Positions 16,887 to 25,803 of a stretch of DNA of 64,000 bases are shown here, in pieces. The position numbers and the translations under genes were made by a program. The notes below the pieces were generated by a model, which was not told the DNA's origin, did no database searches, and saw only the letters and a list, made by a program, of their open reading frames with translations. The stretch spans positions 255,501 through 319,500 of the forward strand of contig NZ_JAOVZQ010000001.1 in NCBI RefSeq assembly GCF_026619435.1, in the 5' to 3' direction. The DNA is from Hoeflea ulvae. Lineage in GTDB: Bacteria > Pseudomonadota > Alphaproteobacteria > Rhizobiales > Rhizobiaceae. Numbering within the stretch: the first letter of the stretch is position 1; each line of letters begins with the position of its first letter.

Positions 16887-18557
16887 ATGGCGCTCAACTT
16901 CATCAAGAAAGTTTTCTCCTTCGGGCGGAACAAGGAAGTCGTGCCGGATCCCGCGACCGAACCGGCACCGGAGGCAGCAACACAGAGCCTGCCCGAGACG
17001 GCGCCTGCCCCAGAGGCACCCGCAGATGCGCCAGAACAGTCCTTCCCCCAGGACGGCGCCATGCAGTTCACCCCGGAGACAGCCCCCGCGGACGAGCTGT
17101 CGCCGCCTGCACCTGCCGACGAGGACCATGCCGGCGAACCGCCAATCCCGGATCAGCCGGCCGAAACCGCGGCCGAAGCCCCGGACGAGGGGCTGCCCCC
17201 CGAGGAGATCACCGCCGATCCGGCGATTGCGCCTGCACCCGACGGCGAGATCCCGCCCGCGCCCGAAACTGCGCCCGAGCTTGCAGTGACGCCTGCACAG
17301 CCGGTCCATGCCGAGCCCGTGGCCGAAGGCCCCGAGGACGGGCTGGCGCCGGAGGAACTAACCGCCGATCCCGCCATTGCGCCGGTCCCCGATGAGACTC
17401 CTGCTCCTGCGGTCGCACCGGTTCCGGAAGAAGGGCCCGAACCCGCAGCACAGTCCGAGCCCGAGCCCGAGCCCGAGCCGGCAGCACAATCCGAGCCGGA
17501 ACCAGAGCCCGCAACCCAGCCCGAACCGGAGCCGGCACCGGCGCCGCTGCCGCGCAATGTGGTGGTTCGCGACACCGTTTCTGCGCGCGAGCCGGTTGTG
17601 GCGCCCGAGCCCGTGCAGGAAGAGAAATCCAACTGGTGGCAGCGTCTGCGCAAGGGACTGTCGCGCACCTCGGGCCAGCTCACCGGCCAGATCAGCGGCA
17701 TCTTCACCAAGCGCAAGCTGGACGAGGACACGCTGGAAGAACTGGAGGATATCCTGCTGCAGGCCGATCTCGGCGTCGAGACCGCGATGCGGATCACCGA
17801 TGCGCTGTCGGCCAGCCGCTATGGCAAGGACATTTCACCGGCGGAAGTGCAGAAGGTGATGGCCGACGAGATCACCCGCGTGCTCCAACCGGTGGCCAGG
17901 CCGCTGGAGCTCGATCTCAGCCACAAGCCGCATGTGATCCTGGTGGTCGGTGTCAACGGCACCGGCAAGACCACCACCATCGGCAAGCTCTCTGCAAAGC
18001 TCAGCGCCGGCGGGCTGAAGGTGATGCTGGCAGCCGGCGACACGTTCCGCGCCGCGGCGATCGAGCAGCTCAAGATCTGGGGCGACCGCACCGGCTCGAA
18101 AGTGGTTTCGACCAAGCTCGGCGCCGATGCGGCGGGGCTGGCCTATGAGGCCTTCGAGACCGCGCGCACCGACGGCGCCGATGTGCTGATCATCGACACC
18201 GCCGGGCGGCTGCAAAACCGCACCGAGCTGATGGACGAGCTGGCCAAGGTGGTGCGCGTGATCGGCAAGCTGGATCCGGAAGCGCCGCACACGGTGCTGC
18301 TGACGCTGGATGCCACCACCGGCCAGAATGCGCTGGGCCAGGTCGAGATCTTCAAGAATGTCGCCGGCGTCAACGGACTGGTGATGACCAAGCTCGACGG
18401 CACGGCGCGCGGCGGCATCCTCGTCGCCATTGCCGCAAAACATAAATTGCCTGTCTATTTCGTCGGTGTCGGCGAGGGTGTAGACGATCTCGAACCCTTT
18501 GAGGCGGCCGATTTCGCATCCGCCATTGCCGGACAACCGGCCGGAGACATGACATGA
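16887..18557 (+). CDS. ftsY: Signal recognition particle receptor FtsY with long Pro/Glu/Ala-rich N-terminus
   Basis: A 556-aa membrane-associated GTPase that receives Ffh-ribosome complexes. The NG domain starts near residue 245; P-loop [10 protein letters not shown] is at 355-364, followed by DTFRAAA, DTAGR and [10 protein letters not shown]. Residues 20-240 are an acidic low-complexity A domain. It contains an internal duplication: [20 protein letters not shown] (100-119) and [20 protein letters not shown] (150-169), 50 residues apart, plus EPEPEP runs at 190-216. The A domain is thought to contact membrane and translocon. It overlaps ispZ by 4 nt. Confidence 0.96.
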   Translation: MALNFIKKVFSFGRNKEVVPDPATEPAPEAATQSLPETAPAPEAPADAPEQSFPQDGAMQFTPETAPADELSPPAPADEDHAGEPPIPDQPAETAAEAPDEGLPPEEITADPAIAPAPDGEIPPAPETAPELAVTPAQPVHAEPVAEGPEDGLAPEELTADPAIAPVPDETPAPAVAPVPEEGPEPAAQSEPEPEPEPAAQSEPEPEPATQPEPEPAPAPLPRNVVVRDTVSAREPVVAPEPVQEEKSNWWQRLRKGLSRTSGQLTGQISGIFTKRKLDEDTLEELEDILLQADLGVETAMRITDALSASRYGKDISPAEVQKVMADEITRVLQPVARPLELDLSHKPHVILVVGVNGTGKTTTIGKLSAKLSAGGLKVMLAAGDTFRAAAIEQLKIWGDRTGSKVVSTKLGADAAGLAYEAFETARTDGADVLIIDTAGRLQNRTELMDELAKVVRVIGKLDPEAPHTVLLTLDATTGQNALGQVEIFKNVAGVNGLVMTKLDGTARGGILVAIAAKHKLPVYFVGVGEGVDDLEPFEAADFASAIAGQPAGDMT

Positions 18558-19267
18558 GCGCCCCCATCGAACACGGCAACAACAAGCCACCCGAAGCCGG
18601 GGCTGCCGAGACCGAAATCCATGTGTTCGAGCGCGATCCGGGCGATCCGCAGCGCAAGCATGTCAATCCGCTGCTCAAGCTGGTGCTGGAGCTGGGGCCG
18701 CTGATGGTGTTCTTCTTCGCCAATGCCCGGGGCGCCTGGATCTCCGAGCGGGTGCCGTTCCTGGCCGATATCGGCGGTCCGATCTTTGTCGGCACCGCCT
18801 GTTTCATGATCGCCACCGCGATTGCGCTGACGGCCTCCTGGATGCTGACCCGGACGCTGCCGATCATGCCGCTGCTGTCGGGCGTCATCGTGCTGATCTT
18901 CGGCGCGCTGACGCTGTGGCTGCAGGACGAGACCTTCATCAAGGTCAAGCCGACCATCATCAACACCATGTTCGGCGTGATCCTGCTGGGCGGCCTTCTG
19001 TTCAAGAAATCCTTCCTTGGCTATGTCTTCGATTCGGCCTTCAAGCTCGATGCCGAAGGCTGGCGCATCCTGACTTTCCGCTGGGGCCTGTTCTTCCTGC
19101 TGATGGCGCTGATCAACGAGGTGATCTGGCGCAATTTCTCCACCGACTTCTGGATCACCTTCAAGGTCTGGGGCAACATGCCGCTGTCAATCGTCTTCAC
19201 GCTGATGCAACTGCCGCTGATGCAGCGCCATGCACTGCCCGAAGAGGTGGAACAGAAGCAGGCCTGA
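18554..19267 (+). CDS. ispZ: Septation protein A (inner-membrane YciB/IspZ family)
   Basis: A 237-aa inner-membrane protein with about five helices. The family pattern [20 protein letters not shown] begins after a 40-residue polar N-terminus, and the end shows [19 protein letters not shown] and [13 protein letters not shown]. In enteric bacteria YciB affects envelope synthesis and septation; its exact activity is unsettled. It starts inside ftsY (ATGA overlap) and closes the dapF operon. Confidence 0.93.
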   Translation: MSAPIEHGNNKPPEAGAAETEIHVFERDPGDPQRKHVNPLLKLVLELGPLMVFFFANARGAWISERVPFLADIGGPIFVGTACFMIATAIALTASWMLTRTLPIMPLLSGVIVLIFGALTLWLQDETFIKVKPTIINTMFGVILLGGLLFKKSFLGYVFDSAFKLDAEGWRILTFRWGLFFLLMALINEVIWRNFSTDFWITFKVWGNMPLSIVFTLMQLPLMQRHALPEEVEQKQA

Positions 19268-19342
19268 GACGCCGATGCGGCCGGAAGGCCGTTGCCGGCC
19301 TGAAGCCGGAACCCGGGCGAAACCAACGGAGGACTGAGCCAG

Positions 19343-20620
19343 ATGAATGAAATAGCAAAGCGCACAGCTCTTCAAAGCCATGCTGCCTATCTGGCGGGAG
19401 ACCATGATTTCCAGTCTGACATAGACATCATGACCGGCAGCGAGGTGATCGGCACGGTGTTGGAAACCATCATGCTGGCCACCAATATGCGCTTTGCCGC
19501 CGTCGCCCGGGTGACGGCCGACCGCTGGGTCGCATGCCGTACCGTTGACGAGGTCAATTTCGGCCTTGTCTCCGGCGACGAGATCGAAATCCGGTCAACC
19601 TTCTGCCAGTCGGTCCGCACCACCGGACAGCGGGTGCTGTTCAATGATGTTGCCACCGACGATGTGTATCAGAACCACCCCATCGCGATGAACTTCGGCA
19701 TTGTCAGCTATGCCTCGATCCCGATCTACCGCAGCGATGGCAGCTTCTTTGGTACTTTATGCGCCATCGACACCGAGGTGCGCGATGTCAAGCATCCGCG
19801 TGTTGTCGCCATGCTGGAAATGTTTGCCAGCGTGATCAGCCAGACGCTGGAGAACGAGGAACAGTTGGCCGCTCAGGAACTGCTGCTCAGAAAAGAGCGT
19901 GAACTGGCGCAGATTCAGGAAGAATTTGTCGCAGTTCTGGGTCACGATCTGCGCAATCCGGTCGCTGCATTCGGTGCAGGGCTTCGCCAGCTTGAAAGAC
20001 ACCCCGAACCTGGAAAAATCACAGCGGTTCTGCCGCTGATGCGCTCCTCGATGCGCCGCATGAACGAACTGATCGACAACATCATGATGCATGCCAAATC
20101 CCGTCTGGGCGGCGGCATCCGCATCGCGGCAACCCCGGACGCGCCGCTTGCACAAGCCATCAACGACGTGGTGGAGGAAATCCGCATGGCAGCGCCGCAG
20201 CACCGGATCGACCTCGATTTGCGCTTCGACGGACCCGTACATTGCGATGCCTCGCGCATTGCCCAGGCGGTTTCGAACCTGTTGTCGAACGCCACCAATC
20301 ACGCAACTCCCGGTTCGGCAATCGCCGTCACGGGCACGGATGCCGGCGGTGAAGTGTCAATCACGGTCTCCAACCGCGGCGAGCCGATCCCCGACAACCT
20401 CATCGGCGATCTTTTTCGCCCCTTCCGGCGCGGGCAGAAGGCAACAAGCGAAGGGCTGGGACTGGGGCTGTTCATCGCCGCATCCATCGCCCGGGCCCAC
20501 AATGGCAGCCTTGATGTCGAGTGCCAGGACGGCATCACCGCCTTCGCGCTGAAGCTGCCCCGTCCTGCCGGCAACCCGGTGCTCGAAAGCGAAACACCGG
20601 GTGACCGGCAGCACGACTGA
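19343..20620 (+). CDS. Cytoplasmic GAF-domain sensor histidine kinase
   Basis: A 425-aa kinase without transmembrane segments. A GAF domain spans about 30-168 (VRTTGQRVLFNDVATDD and VSYASIPIYRSDGSFFGTLC). A short helix leads to the H box HDLRNPVAAF with His201, and the ATPase domain has the N box NLLSNATNHA and G2 box GLGLGLF. The G1 box is the VSNRGEPIP variant seen in phytochrome-like kinases. The GAF lacks an obvious chromophore cysteine context. No response regulator is adjacent, so it is an orphan kinase. CGGAGG precedes the ATG. Confidence 0.88.
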   Translation: MNEIAKRTALQSHAAYLAGDHDFQSDIDIMTGSEVIGTVLETIMLATNMRFAAVARVTADRWVACRTVDEVNFGLVSGDEIEIRSTFCQSVRTTGQRVLFNDVATDDVYQNHPIAMNFGIVSYASIPIYRSDGSFFGTLCAIDTEVRDVKHPRVVAMLEMFASVISQTLENEEQLAAQELLLRKERELAQIQEEFVAVLGHDLRNPVAAFGAGLRQLERHPEPGKITAVLPLMRSSMRRMNELIDNIMMHAKSRLGGGIRIAATPDAPLAQAINDVVEEIRMAAPQHRIDLDLRFDGPVHCDASRIAQAVSNLLSNATNHATPGSAIAVTGTDAGGEVSITVSNRGEPIPDNLIGDLFRPFRRGQKATSEGLGLGLFIAASIARAHNGSLDVECQDGITAFALKLPRPAGNPVLESETPGDRQHD

Positions 20621-20637
20621 CCCGGGCACACTGTTTG

Positions 20638-21513
20638 TCACGAGGCTCCAATGAAGCGCGCGAGCTTGCCCAGGGTCTGCTGGCCCAGCTCGACTGCGCC
20701 AAAACCCTTGGCCTCCTGGAACTCGGCTGCGGTAGCGAACACCATGCCCAATGTGATTTTGGTGGCCCCGTCCTCCTCCTCGAAGGCGACCCAGGCATCG
20801 GCGTGTTTTGGCCCGTTCTCGCCCCAAAGCAGCGTGTAGCCGATCCTGTCTCCGGTCTTGACGTCGCCATAGAGGTGATGATTGGGGTAGACCGTGCCGT
20901 CCGGCCCGATCATGTCGAACACCCATTCGCCACCGGCGCGCAGGTCGATCCGCTTCGTCTTGCAGGAAAACCCGTCCGGGCCCCACCATTTGGGCAGCGA
21001 TTCGGGATTGAGCCAGGCGCCCCAGACTACATCGCGCGGCGCCTTGATCACTCGGCTGAGCAGCATAGTCCGCTCGCTCACCGCGTCGAGATTATCGAGC
21101 CCGGCGCCGTATCCCTGGCGGTAGCCATATTCCATGTCTTCCGACAGCGATGACAGCTGCACGGTCACGACCATCCGGCTGCCTTCGCCCTGGCTGGAGA
21201 AATTTGCCGTCACCAGCGACGCCGACTGGGTGATCCCTTCTGACGAGATCACCTCGTAATTGACGCTGCACAGGGCGGGCTGCAGTTCCAGCCAGCCAGC
21301 CTCGCAGCGGGTGTCGGGATGGCCGTCCACCTTGCACAGCGAGATCTCGCGTCCGCCGACACGGGTATCGGCCTCGAGAAATTCCACGGTGACCGTGGGC
21401 GAAGGCGGAGCCCAGAGCGCCCGGGCGGCCGGCGCGGTCCAGGCTTCCCACAGGGTTTCGACCGGCGCGGCGAACTGCCGCTCGAAGGTCAGCATGGCAA
21501 AACGTCCGCCCAT
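20638..21513 (-). CDS. Tandem SRPBCC (AHSA1-like) domain protein
   Basis: A 291-aa protein made of two SRPBCC/Bet v1-like halves: FERQFAAPVETLWEAWTAPA near residue 10 and LLSRVIKAPRDVVWGAWLNP, then ESLPKWWGP near 150. The fold binds hydrophobic ligands; AHSA1-like bacterial members have no settled role. It is third in the arsR-SRPBCC-SRPBCC operon. Its ATG at 21513 shares one base with the preceding stop (TGATG), preferred over the GTG at 21516. Confidence 0.85.
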   Translation of the reverse strand: MGGRFAMLTFERQFAAPVETLWEAWTAPAARALWAPPSPTVTVEFLEADTRVGGREISLCKVDGHPDTRCEAGWLELQPALCSVNYEVISSEGITQSASLVTANFSSQGEGSRMVVTVQLSSLSEDMEYGYRQGYGAGLDNLDAVSERTMLLSRVIKAPRDVVWGAWLNPESLPKWWGPDGFSCKTKRIDLRAGGEWVFDMIGPDGTVYPNHHLYGDVKTGDRIGYTLLWGENGPKHADAWVAFEEEDGATKITLGMVFATAAEFQEAKGFGAVELGQQTLGKLARFIGAS

Positions 21514-21992
21514 CACGCGAGTCCTTTCGCATAGGTTTCAAGCTGCGTCACCACCGTGCCCCAGCCGTCGAAAAAGCCCATCTTCTCATGCTTCGCCCTG
21601 GTATCGGGGTTCCTGTGCCGGGCAATCGCGGTGTAGCTGGTGCCGCCGTCCGGGGTATCGGACAGAAGCAGGATCGCGGTCATGAAAGGCTCGGACGCCG
21701 GCTTCCAGCCTTCGCTGTAGGCGTCGGTGAACACCAGCCTTTCCTGTGGCACCACCTCGAGATAGACGCCGGAATTTTCCATGATGTTTCCCTCGACATC
21801 GAAGGTGGTGTTGAACCGCCCGCCAACCCGCAGATCGATCTCCACCGCCGTCACCTTGTGGGGGGCGGGGACGAAGAAATGCGGGATGTGCTCAGGCATG
21901 GTCCAGCATTCCCATACCAGATGCCGCGGCACCGCCAGCGTGCGGGTAAAGTTCAGATCCGTGGCCGGATCCAGCTCCAGGTTCAGTGTCAT
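21513..21992 (-). CDS. SRPBCC (AHSA1-like) domain protein
   Basis: A 159-aa single-domain SRPBCC protein. DLNFTRTLAVPRHLVWECWT, then PEHIPHFFVPAP and RVGGRFNTTFDVEG, match the AHSA1 family. It often sits directly after an ArsR-type regulator, as here (4-nt overlap). The function is not known from sequence; ligand binding or stress protection are guesses. It is the middle gene of the operon. Confidence 0.88.
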   Translation of the reverse strand: MTLNLELDPATDLNFTRTLAVPRHLVWECWTMPEHIPHFFVPAPHKVTAVEIDLRVGGRFNTTFDVEGNIMENSGVYLEVVPQERLVFTDAYSEGWKPASEPFMTAILLLSDTPDGGTSYTAIARHRNPDTRAKHEKMGFFDGWGTVVTQLETYAKGLA

Positions 21993-22330
21993 TTCTTTCG
22001 CTCCTCCATCACCATTTTCACATAGTCGTCCAACCGGTCGAGCCGGGATTCCCAGATTTGCTTCTGCTCATCGAGCCATGTCCGCATCGGCGTCAGCGCC
22101 TCGGGCACGATGGCGCAGGTGCGCACTCTCCCGTCCTTCGAGGTCGCGATCAGGCCTGCGTCTTCGAGCACCGAAAGATGCCGCATCACCGTGGGCAGAC
22201 GCAGTCCGGTGGGCTCGGCCAGCTCGCTCACCGGCGCGGCCCCCTTGGCCAGACGCGTCAGCATTGCCCGCCGGGTCGGATCCGCCAGCGCGTGAAAGAG
22301 GTTCGAGAGTTCGGTGTTATGCTTAGCCAT
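21989..22330 (-). CDS. ArsR-family winged-helix regulator
   Basis: A 113-aa repressor. The winged helix spans about 10-85 (LFHALADPTRRAMLTRLAKG, then LRLPTVMRHLSVLEDAGLI). There is no ELCVCDL-type metal-binding motif, so it belongs to the group of ArsR-like regulators paired with AHSA1 proteins rather than to arsenite sensors. No Shine-Dalgarno is visible; the ATG at 22330 lies 6 nt from the -10, which suggests a nearly leaderless message. It probably autoregulates through the twin operators at 22322-22387. Confidence 0.88.
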   Translation of the reverse strand: MAKHNTELSNLFHALADPTRRAMLTRLAKGAAPVSELAEPTGLRLPTVMRHLSVLEDAGLIATSKDGRVRTCAIVPEALTPMRTWLDEQKQIWESRLDRLDDYVKMVMEERKK

Positions 22331-22387
22331 ACAGCTAAGTATCCCGGCCGCGAGCCGTCGTCAAGAGACAGTTAGCAGATTGGCTAG
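22322..22387 (-). promoter_or_regulatory. arsR operon promoter with twin TTAGC-N6-GCTA operators
   Basis: On the minus strand TTGACG (22364-22359), a 17-bp spacer and TACTTA (22341-22336) form a promoter. Two copies of the same dyad flank it: CTTAGC-N6-GCTAAG (22322-22339), covering the start codon and -10, and TTAGC-N6-GCTAG (22372-22387), just upstream of the -35. The 49-bp spacing places them roughly on one helix face. Predicted transcription starts at or next to the ATG. Sequence features are seen; repression by the ArsR protein is inferred. Confidence 0.68.
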
Positions 22388-22480
22388 GTATTTTGCATCA
22401 ACCCGGCCGTCGCCCGATATCCGGCGATCTCACATCAGGCTGCGAATGCAGCATGGGGGGCAGATCCCGTTTCGGCCCGG

Positions 22481-23554
22481 CTACCAGACCGACTTGCCGT
22501 TGACGATATTTTCCAGATCCATCCGCAACCCGTCTTCAATTGCGCTGGAGCCGCTTGCCAGAGGCCGGTCCGCCCCGAAACTGGTGCGATAGGTTCCGGG
22601 CGAGACACCCAGCCTGCGGGCAAACACCCGGCGCAGGGTTGCCGTGGTGCCGAATCCGGCATTGATCGCAACGGCCTGTATCGACTGGTCCGACCCTTCG
22701 AGCAGCCTGCGCGCCATGCTCAGGCGAACATCCTCGATATAGTGCGAGATCGTGTTCCTGGTGATTTCCGTGAAGCGCCGGCCCAGCGACCGCTTGCTCA
22801 TCGCCGCCTGGGCGGCGAGCACGTCAAGCGACAGATCCGCTGCCGGGTTTTCCCAGATATGCAACTGGACCCGGCGGATGCGGGGGTCTTCCGTCGCCTC
22901 GGCCATCAATTGCGAGCTGAACTGGGATTGCCCGCTCTGGCGCCGCAGGACCATCACCATGAAGCGCGCAATGTCGAGCGCGAGCTGCCGGCCATGATCC
23001 TTCTCGATCAGGGCAAGCGCCATGTCGATGCCGGCCAGCATTCCTGCCGAGGTCCAGAACTTTCCGGACTGGACAAAGATCGCGTCCCGGTCGACCTCGG
23101 TGGGCACATCCGGATCCGCATCCATGCGCATGGCCTCGAGCCAGTGCGTTGCAATGCGGTGCCCTTCCGCCACTCCCGACGCCAGCAGCACCGCCGAGCC
23201 CGTGCACACGGATCCCATGTTCACGCAACGCGGCTCCAGCTTCCTAACCCAGGACAAGAGCGTCTCGTCCTGTGCCGCGGCAAAACAGCCCGGTCCGCCT
23301 GCGATGAGGAGCAGATCCATCCGGCCAGGAAGATCGGTGCAGCCGCATGTGGGGTCGAGCTTCAAAAAACCGCCGGCCACAGGCACCGAAGCTCCGTCGA
23401 CAGAGGCGGTGACCGGATCGTAAAGCCGCCGGCCGGTGAGGAAATTCGCCAGCCCGAAGGGCTCGAGCGGGCCGCAGACGTCCGATGATGCAACCTGCGG
23501 ATAGATCAACATGACGACCCGGCGCGGCACAGCGCTGATACGCTCAATATTCAT
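22481..23554 (-). CDS. GlxA-type AraC-family regulator with DJ-1/PfpI-like domain
   Basis: A 357-aa regulator. The N-terminal DJ-1/PfpI-like domain (about 10-190) includes RVVMLIYPQVASSDVCGPLE and GSVCTGSAVLLASGV with the nucleophile-elbow cysteine region. The C-terminal AraC helix-turn-helix domain (about 215-325) includes MSKRSLGRRFTEITRNTISH and AGFGTTATLRRVF. Related proteins control amine and carnitine catabolism, but no such operon is adjacent and the effector is unknown. Confidence 0.88.
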   Translation of the reverse strand: MNIERISAVPRRVVMLIYPQVASSDVCGPLEPFGLANFLTGRRLYDPVTASVDGASVPVAGGFLKLDPTCGCTDLPGRMDLLLIAGGPGCFAAAQDETLLSWVRKLEPRCVNMGSVCTGSAVLLASGVAEGHRIATHWLEAMRMDADPDVPTEVDRDAIFVQSGKFWTSAGMLAGIDMALALIEKDHGRQLALDIARFMVMVLRRQSGQSQFSSQLMAEATEDPRIRRVQLHIWENPAADLSLDVLAAQAAMSKRSLGRRFTEITRNTISHYIEDVRLSMARRLLEGSDQSIQAVAINAGFGTTATLRRVFARRLGVSPGTYRTSFGADRPLASGSSAIEDGLRMDLENIVNGKSVW

Positions 23555-23776
23555 CAGATGATTCCATCACAAACCCGCCGGTTGAGGCTCCCTCAACGCA
23601 CAATCTGGTCGAAAAAACAGGCCGCAAGCGCATTGAAGGAACATGTGACGCCAAGAATAGCACATCTGCCGCCAAAAGTGTCCCGCCCGGCTTCGGCAAC
23701 CGGGCGTACTGGGCTAGCATCCCCAAAAATCAATGACAACTTCTAGTGGTCAGTCAACAGAGGGAGAGATCATGCC

Positions 23777-24235
23777 ATGCTGAATTATCTTTTGAGAAAA
23801 ATGCGGCTGTCAGTCGAAGCCGGGCATGAGGCCTGCGGGACGATGTCGCGCCGCAGCTTTCTGGCCGGCGCCGGCACCGTCATCGGCACGGCCTGCATCT
23901 CCTCCAGCCTCGGCGTTGCCGACGCGTCGGCGGCCCCTCTTCCCGCCGCTTCGCCGGTTGACGAAGACAACGATCTCATTGAACTGGCGCAGTCCCGCCG
24001 CCGGGAAGACGAGCGCAGACGGGATGACCGCGGAGGACGCCGGCGTGACGACCGCGGCCGGCGCCGGGATGACCGAGGCGGCCGCCGCCACAGCCGCAGG
24101 GATCTTGAACGCCAGTGCCGGCGCTCGAAGCGGTTCCGCCGCGAAAACCGCAGGCTCTGCAATCAGGTGACCGGAAGGACTTTTGGACGGCGGGGATCCT
24201 GTATCCAGATCGGACCCCTGCAGATTTGTGAATAG
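23777..24235 (+). CDS. Tat-type exported Arg/Asp-rich protein
   Basis: A 152-aa protein of unknown function. A twin-arginine signal is seen at residues 24-55 (SRRSFLAGAGTVIG, then ADASAA). Residues 73-108 are a basic low-complexity stretch with RRRDDRG repeated three times (80-86, 88-94, 95-101) and further Arg pairs. The last 35 residues hold four cysteines (RQCRRSKRF, RLCNQ, SCIQIGPLQICE). AGGGAG lies about 10 nt before the ATG. The Cys/Arg tail might be disulfide-bonded after export. No homologous family is recognised. Confidence 0.65.
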   Translation: MLNYLLRKMRLSVEAGHEACGTMSRRSFLAGAGTVIGTACISSSLGVADASAAPLPAASPVDEDNDLIELAQSRRREDERRRDDRGGRRRDDRGRRRDDRGGRRHSRRDLERQCRRSKRFRRENRRLCNQVTGRTFGRRGSCIQIGPLQICE

Positions 24236-24427
24236 GCCTCGAATCCGGGTGTGATACGCCCGTGACAGACAGACTGCGCCCCGGGAGACGCCTCTTGGGG
24301 CGCAGTCGTGTAAAGGTTATCGATGCTGATGCGGGGACCATGAGTGCCCCGTCATCGCCGCCTGGAGAAAATTCCGAAGATCCCAGCGCAATCGCGGGTG
24401 TCTTCAGCCGCAGGCGAACCGCCGTGG

Positions 24428-24955
24428 CTATCCCGCATTGCCGAACGGTCCGGCATAGCCCTTTTCCATGACCTCGCGCTCATGGCCGAGCATCCAGTGC
24501 ACCGTCGGAAAGGCGATCTCGTCCACCGGCAGCTTGTTCCAGTCGAACAGCTCGACCTCGAGGCTTTCCTCGCCGACACCGTAGAGCGCTTTGCCCGCGC
24601 CCGGATCGATGAGTTCGGCACGCCAGATCAGTTGCACCTGGCTCAGATGCGGAACGGAATAGATCGCCAGCAATTGGCCGAGTTCGAGATCGGCCAGCGC
24701 CTCTTCGCGGGCCTCGCGGCGGGCGCCGTCTTCCGGCTTTTCGTTGAGTTCCAGATAGCCGGCCGGCACGGTCCAGAAACCGCGGCGGGGTTCGATGGCG
24801 CGGCGGCACAAGAGCACCTTGCCCTCGTGCCGCACCACCGACCCGACAACGATGCGCGGATTCTGGTAATCGACGAAACCGCAGGTGCGGCAGACATCGC
24901 GGACATGGGTGTCGCCGGCGGGAACCAGGCGGTCGAATTGTTTCTCGGTGCTCAT
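24428..24955 (-). CDS. Nudix hydrolase with N-terminal zinc-ribbon-like segment
   Basis: A 175-aa hydrolase. The Nudix box is intact: GYLELNEKPEDGARREAREE at about 67-86. A CRTCGFVDYQNP segment near residue 22 resembles the zinc ribbon of NudC-like NADH pyrophosphatases but has only one CxxC pair. Substrate is probably a nucleotide or ADP-ribose-like diphosphate; it cannot be fixed from sequence. It lies 69 bp after ccmG on the same strand and could be read through from the ccm operon. Confidence 0.88.
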   Translation of the reverse strand: MSTEKQFDRLVPAGDTHVRDVCRTCGFVDYQNPRIVVGSVVRHEGKVLLCRRAIEPRRGFWTVPAGYLELNEKPEDGARREAREEALADLELGQLLAIYSVPHLSQVQLIWRAELIDPGAGKALYGVGEESLEVELFDWNKLPVDEIAFPTVHWMLGHEREVMEKGYAGPFGNAG

Positions 24956-25024
24956 GAAGGCAAGGATAGGGCCCGCACCCGGCTATGGCGAGGGCGGCGG
25001 CACGCCGTGTCGCGAAAAAGCATC

Positions 25025-25633
25025 TCAGCCAGCCGGCGCCATCGCCTTTTCAATCGCCGGCAACAGCTTGTCGCGCAGGCTTTCGACGGTGAACGGGCCG
25101 ATCTGCTTGAACAGGATCTCGCCATCGGGGGCGACCAGATAGGTTTCCGGGATACCGTAGACACCCCAGTCGATCGCCGATTTGCCGACCGGGTCGATGC
25201 CGACGGCGGAGAACGGATTGCCGAGCTCGCCCAGGAACCTCAGCGCATTGTCGTTCTTGTCCTTGTAATTGATGCCGACCAGCGTGATCCGCGGATCGCG
25301 CGACAAATCCAGGAGGATCGGATGCTCCTGGCGGCACGGCACGCACCACGACGCCCAGACATTGACCAGCGCCAGTTTACCTTCGATCGCCGCATCGGTC
25401 AGCGCCGGAACCGGCGCGCCATTGGCCGTCAGCCCTTCCAGCGGCGGCAGGCTCAGCGACGGCGCCTGCGAGCCGATCAGCACCGAGGGAATTTCGCTGG
25501 CGTCCTTGCCCGAGCCGAGCTGGTAGAGAAACACGCCGGCCAGCGCGATGAACAGGATCAGCGGCAAAAAGGCGATCAGCATCCGCCTGCGGCCGGGGGC
25601 GGCCGGAGACGCGTCCCGGGTCTCTTCGCTCAT
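25025..25633 (-). CDS. ccmG: Cytochrome c biogenesis thiol:disulfide interchange protein CcmG (DsbE)
   Basis: A 202-aa membrane-anchored periplasmic thioredoxin. The anchor helix is at 18-38, and the active site is WCVPC (Cys97, Cys100) in ASWCVPCRQEHP. The family cis-proline segment is YGIPETYLVAPDG. It reduces apocytochrome haem-binding cysteines. Its ATG overlaps the ccmD stop by 2 nt. It closes ccmA-ccmB-ccmC-ccmD-ccmG. Confidence 0.94.
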   Translation of the reverse strand: MSEETRDASPAAPGRRRMLIAFLPLILFIALAGVFLYQLGSGKDASEIPSVLIGSQAPSLSLPPLEGLTANGAPVPALTDAAIEGKLALVNVWASWCVPCRQEHPILLDLSRDPRITLVGINYKDKNDNALRFLGELGNPFSAVGIDPVGKSAIDWGVYGIPETYLVAPDGEILFKQIGPFTVESLRDKLLPAIEKAMAPAG

Positions 25634-25803
25634 GATCCGGCTCCCCTGGCGGGCCCTGAGCGCCGCCGCACGCCTTGCGCCTCGAGCTCGGCCAGTTCCG
25701 CCCGGCGGGCGCGGCCGTCAAGCAGGATTCCGATCAGCAGTCCGGCCAGCGTCACCGCTGTCGACGCGTAGGAGACAAACACGAAGGCTTCATGGCTCAT
25801 CAT
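25630..25803 (-). CDS. ccmD: Heme exporter protein CcmD
   Basis: A 57-aa single-helix protein. Translation from ATG 25803 gives MMSHEAFVFVSYASTAVTLA, then GLLIGILLDGRARRAELAEL, matching the CcmD pattern: a short N-terminus, a helix beginning at the FV-SY segment, then a basic RARRAEL tail. It overlaps ccmC (ATGA) and ccmG. CcmD releases holo-CcmE from CcmABC. It was not called as a separate long frame because of its size but is certain from context. Confidence 0.93.
   Translation of the reverse strand: MMSHEAFVFVSYASTAVTLAGLLIGILLDGRARRAELAELEAQGVRRRSGPARGAGS

Noticed and set aside
19343..20620. Idea that the histidine kinase is degenerate because its G1 box lacks DxGxG.
   Set aside because: The SNRGEPIP variant is common in phytochrome-like kinases and the H, N and G2 boxes are intact.
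24273..24306. 10-bp stem ACTGCGCCCC / GGGGCGCAGT after the Arg/Asp-rich gene.
   Set aside because: No T-run on either side; not enough to call a terminator.
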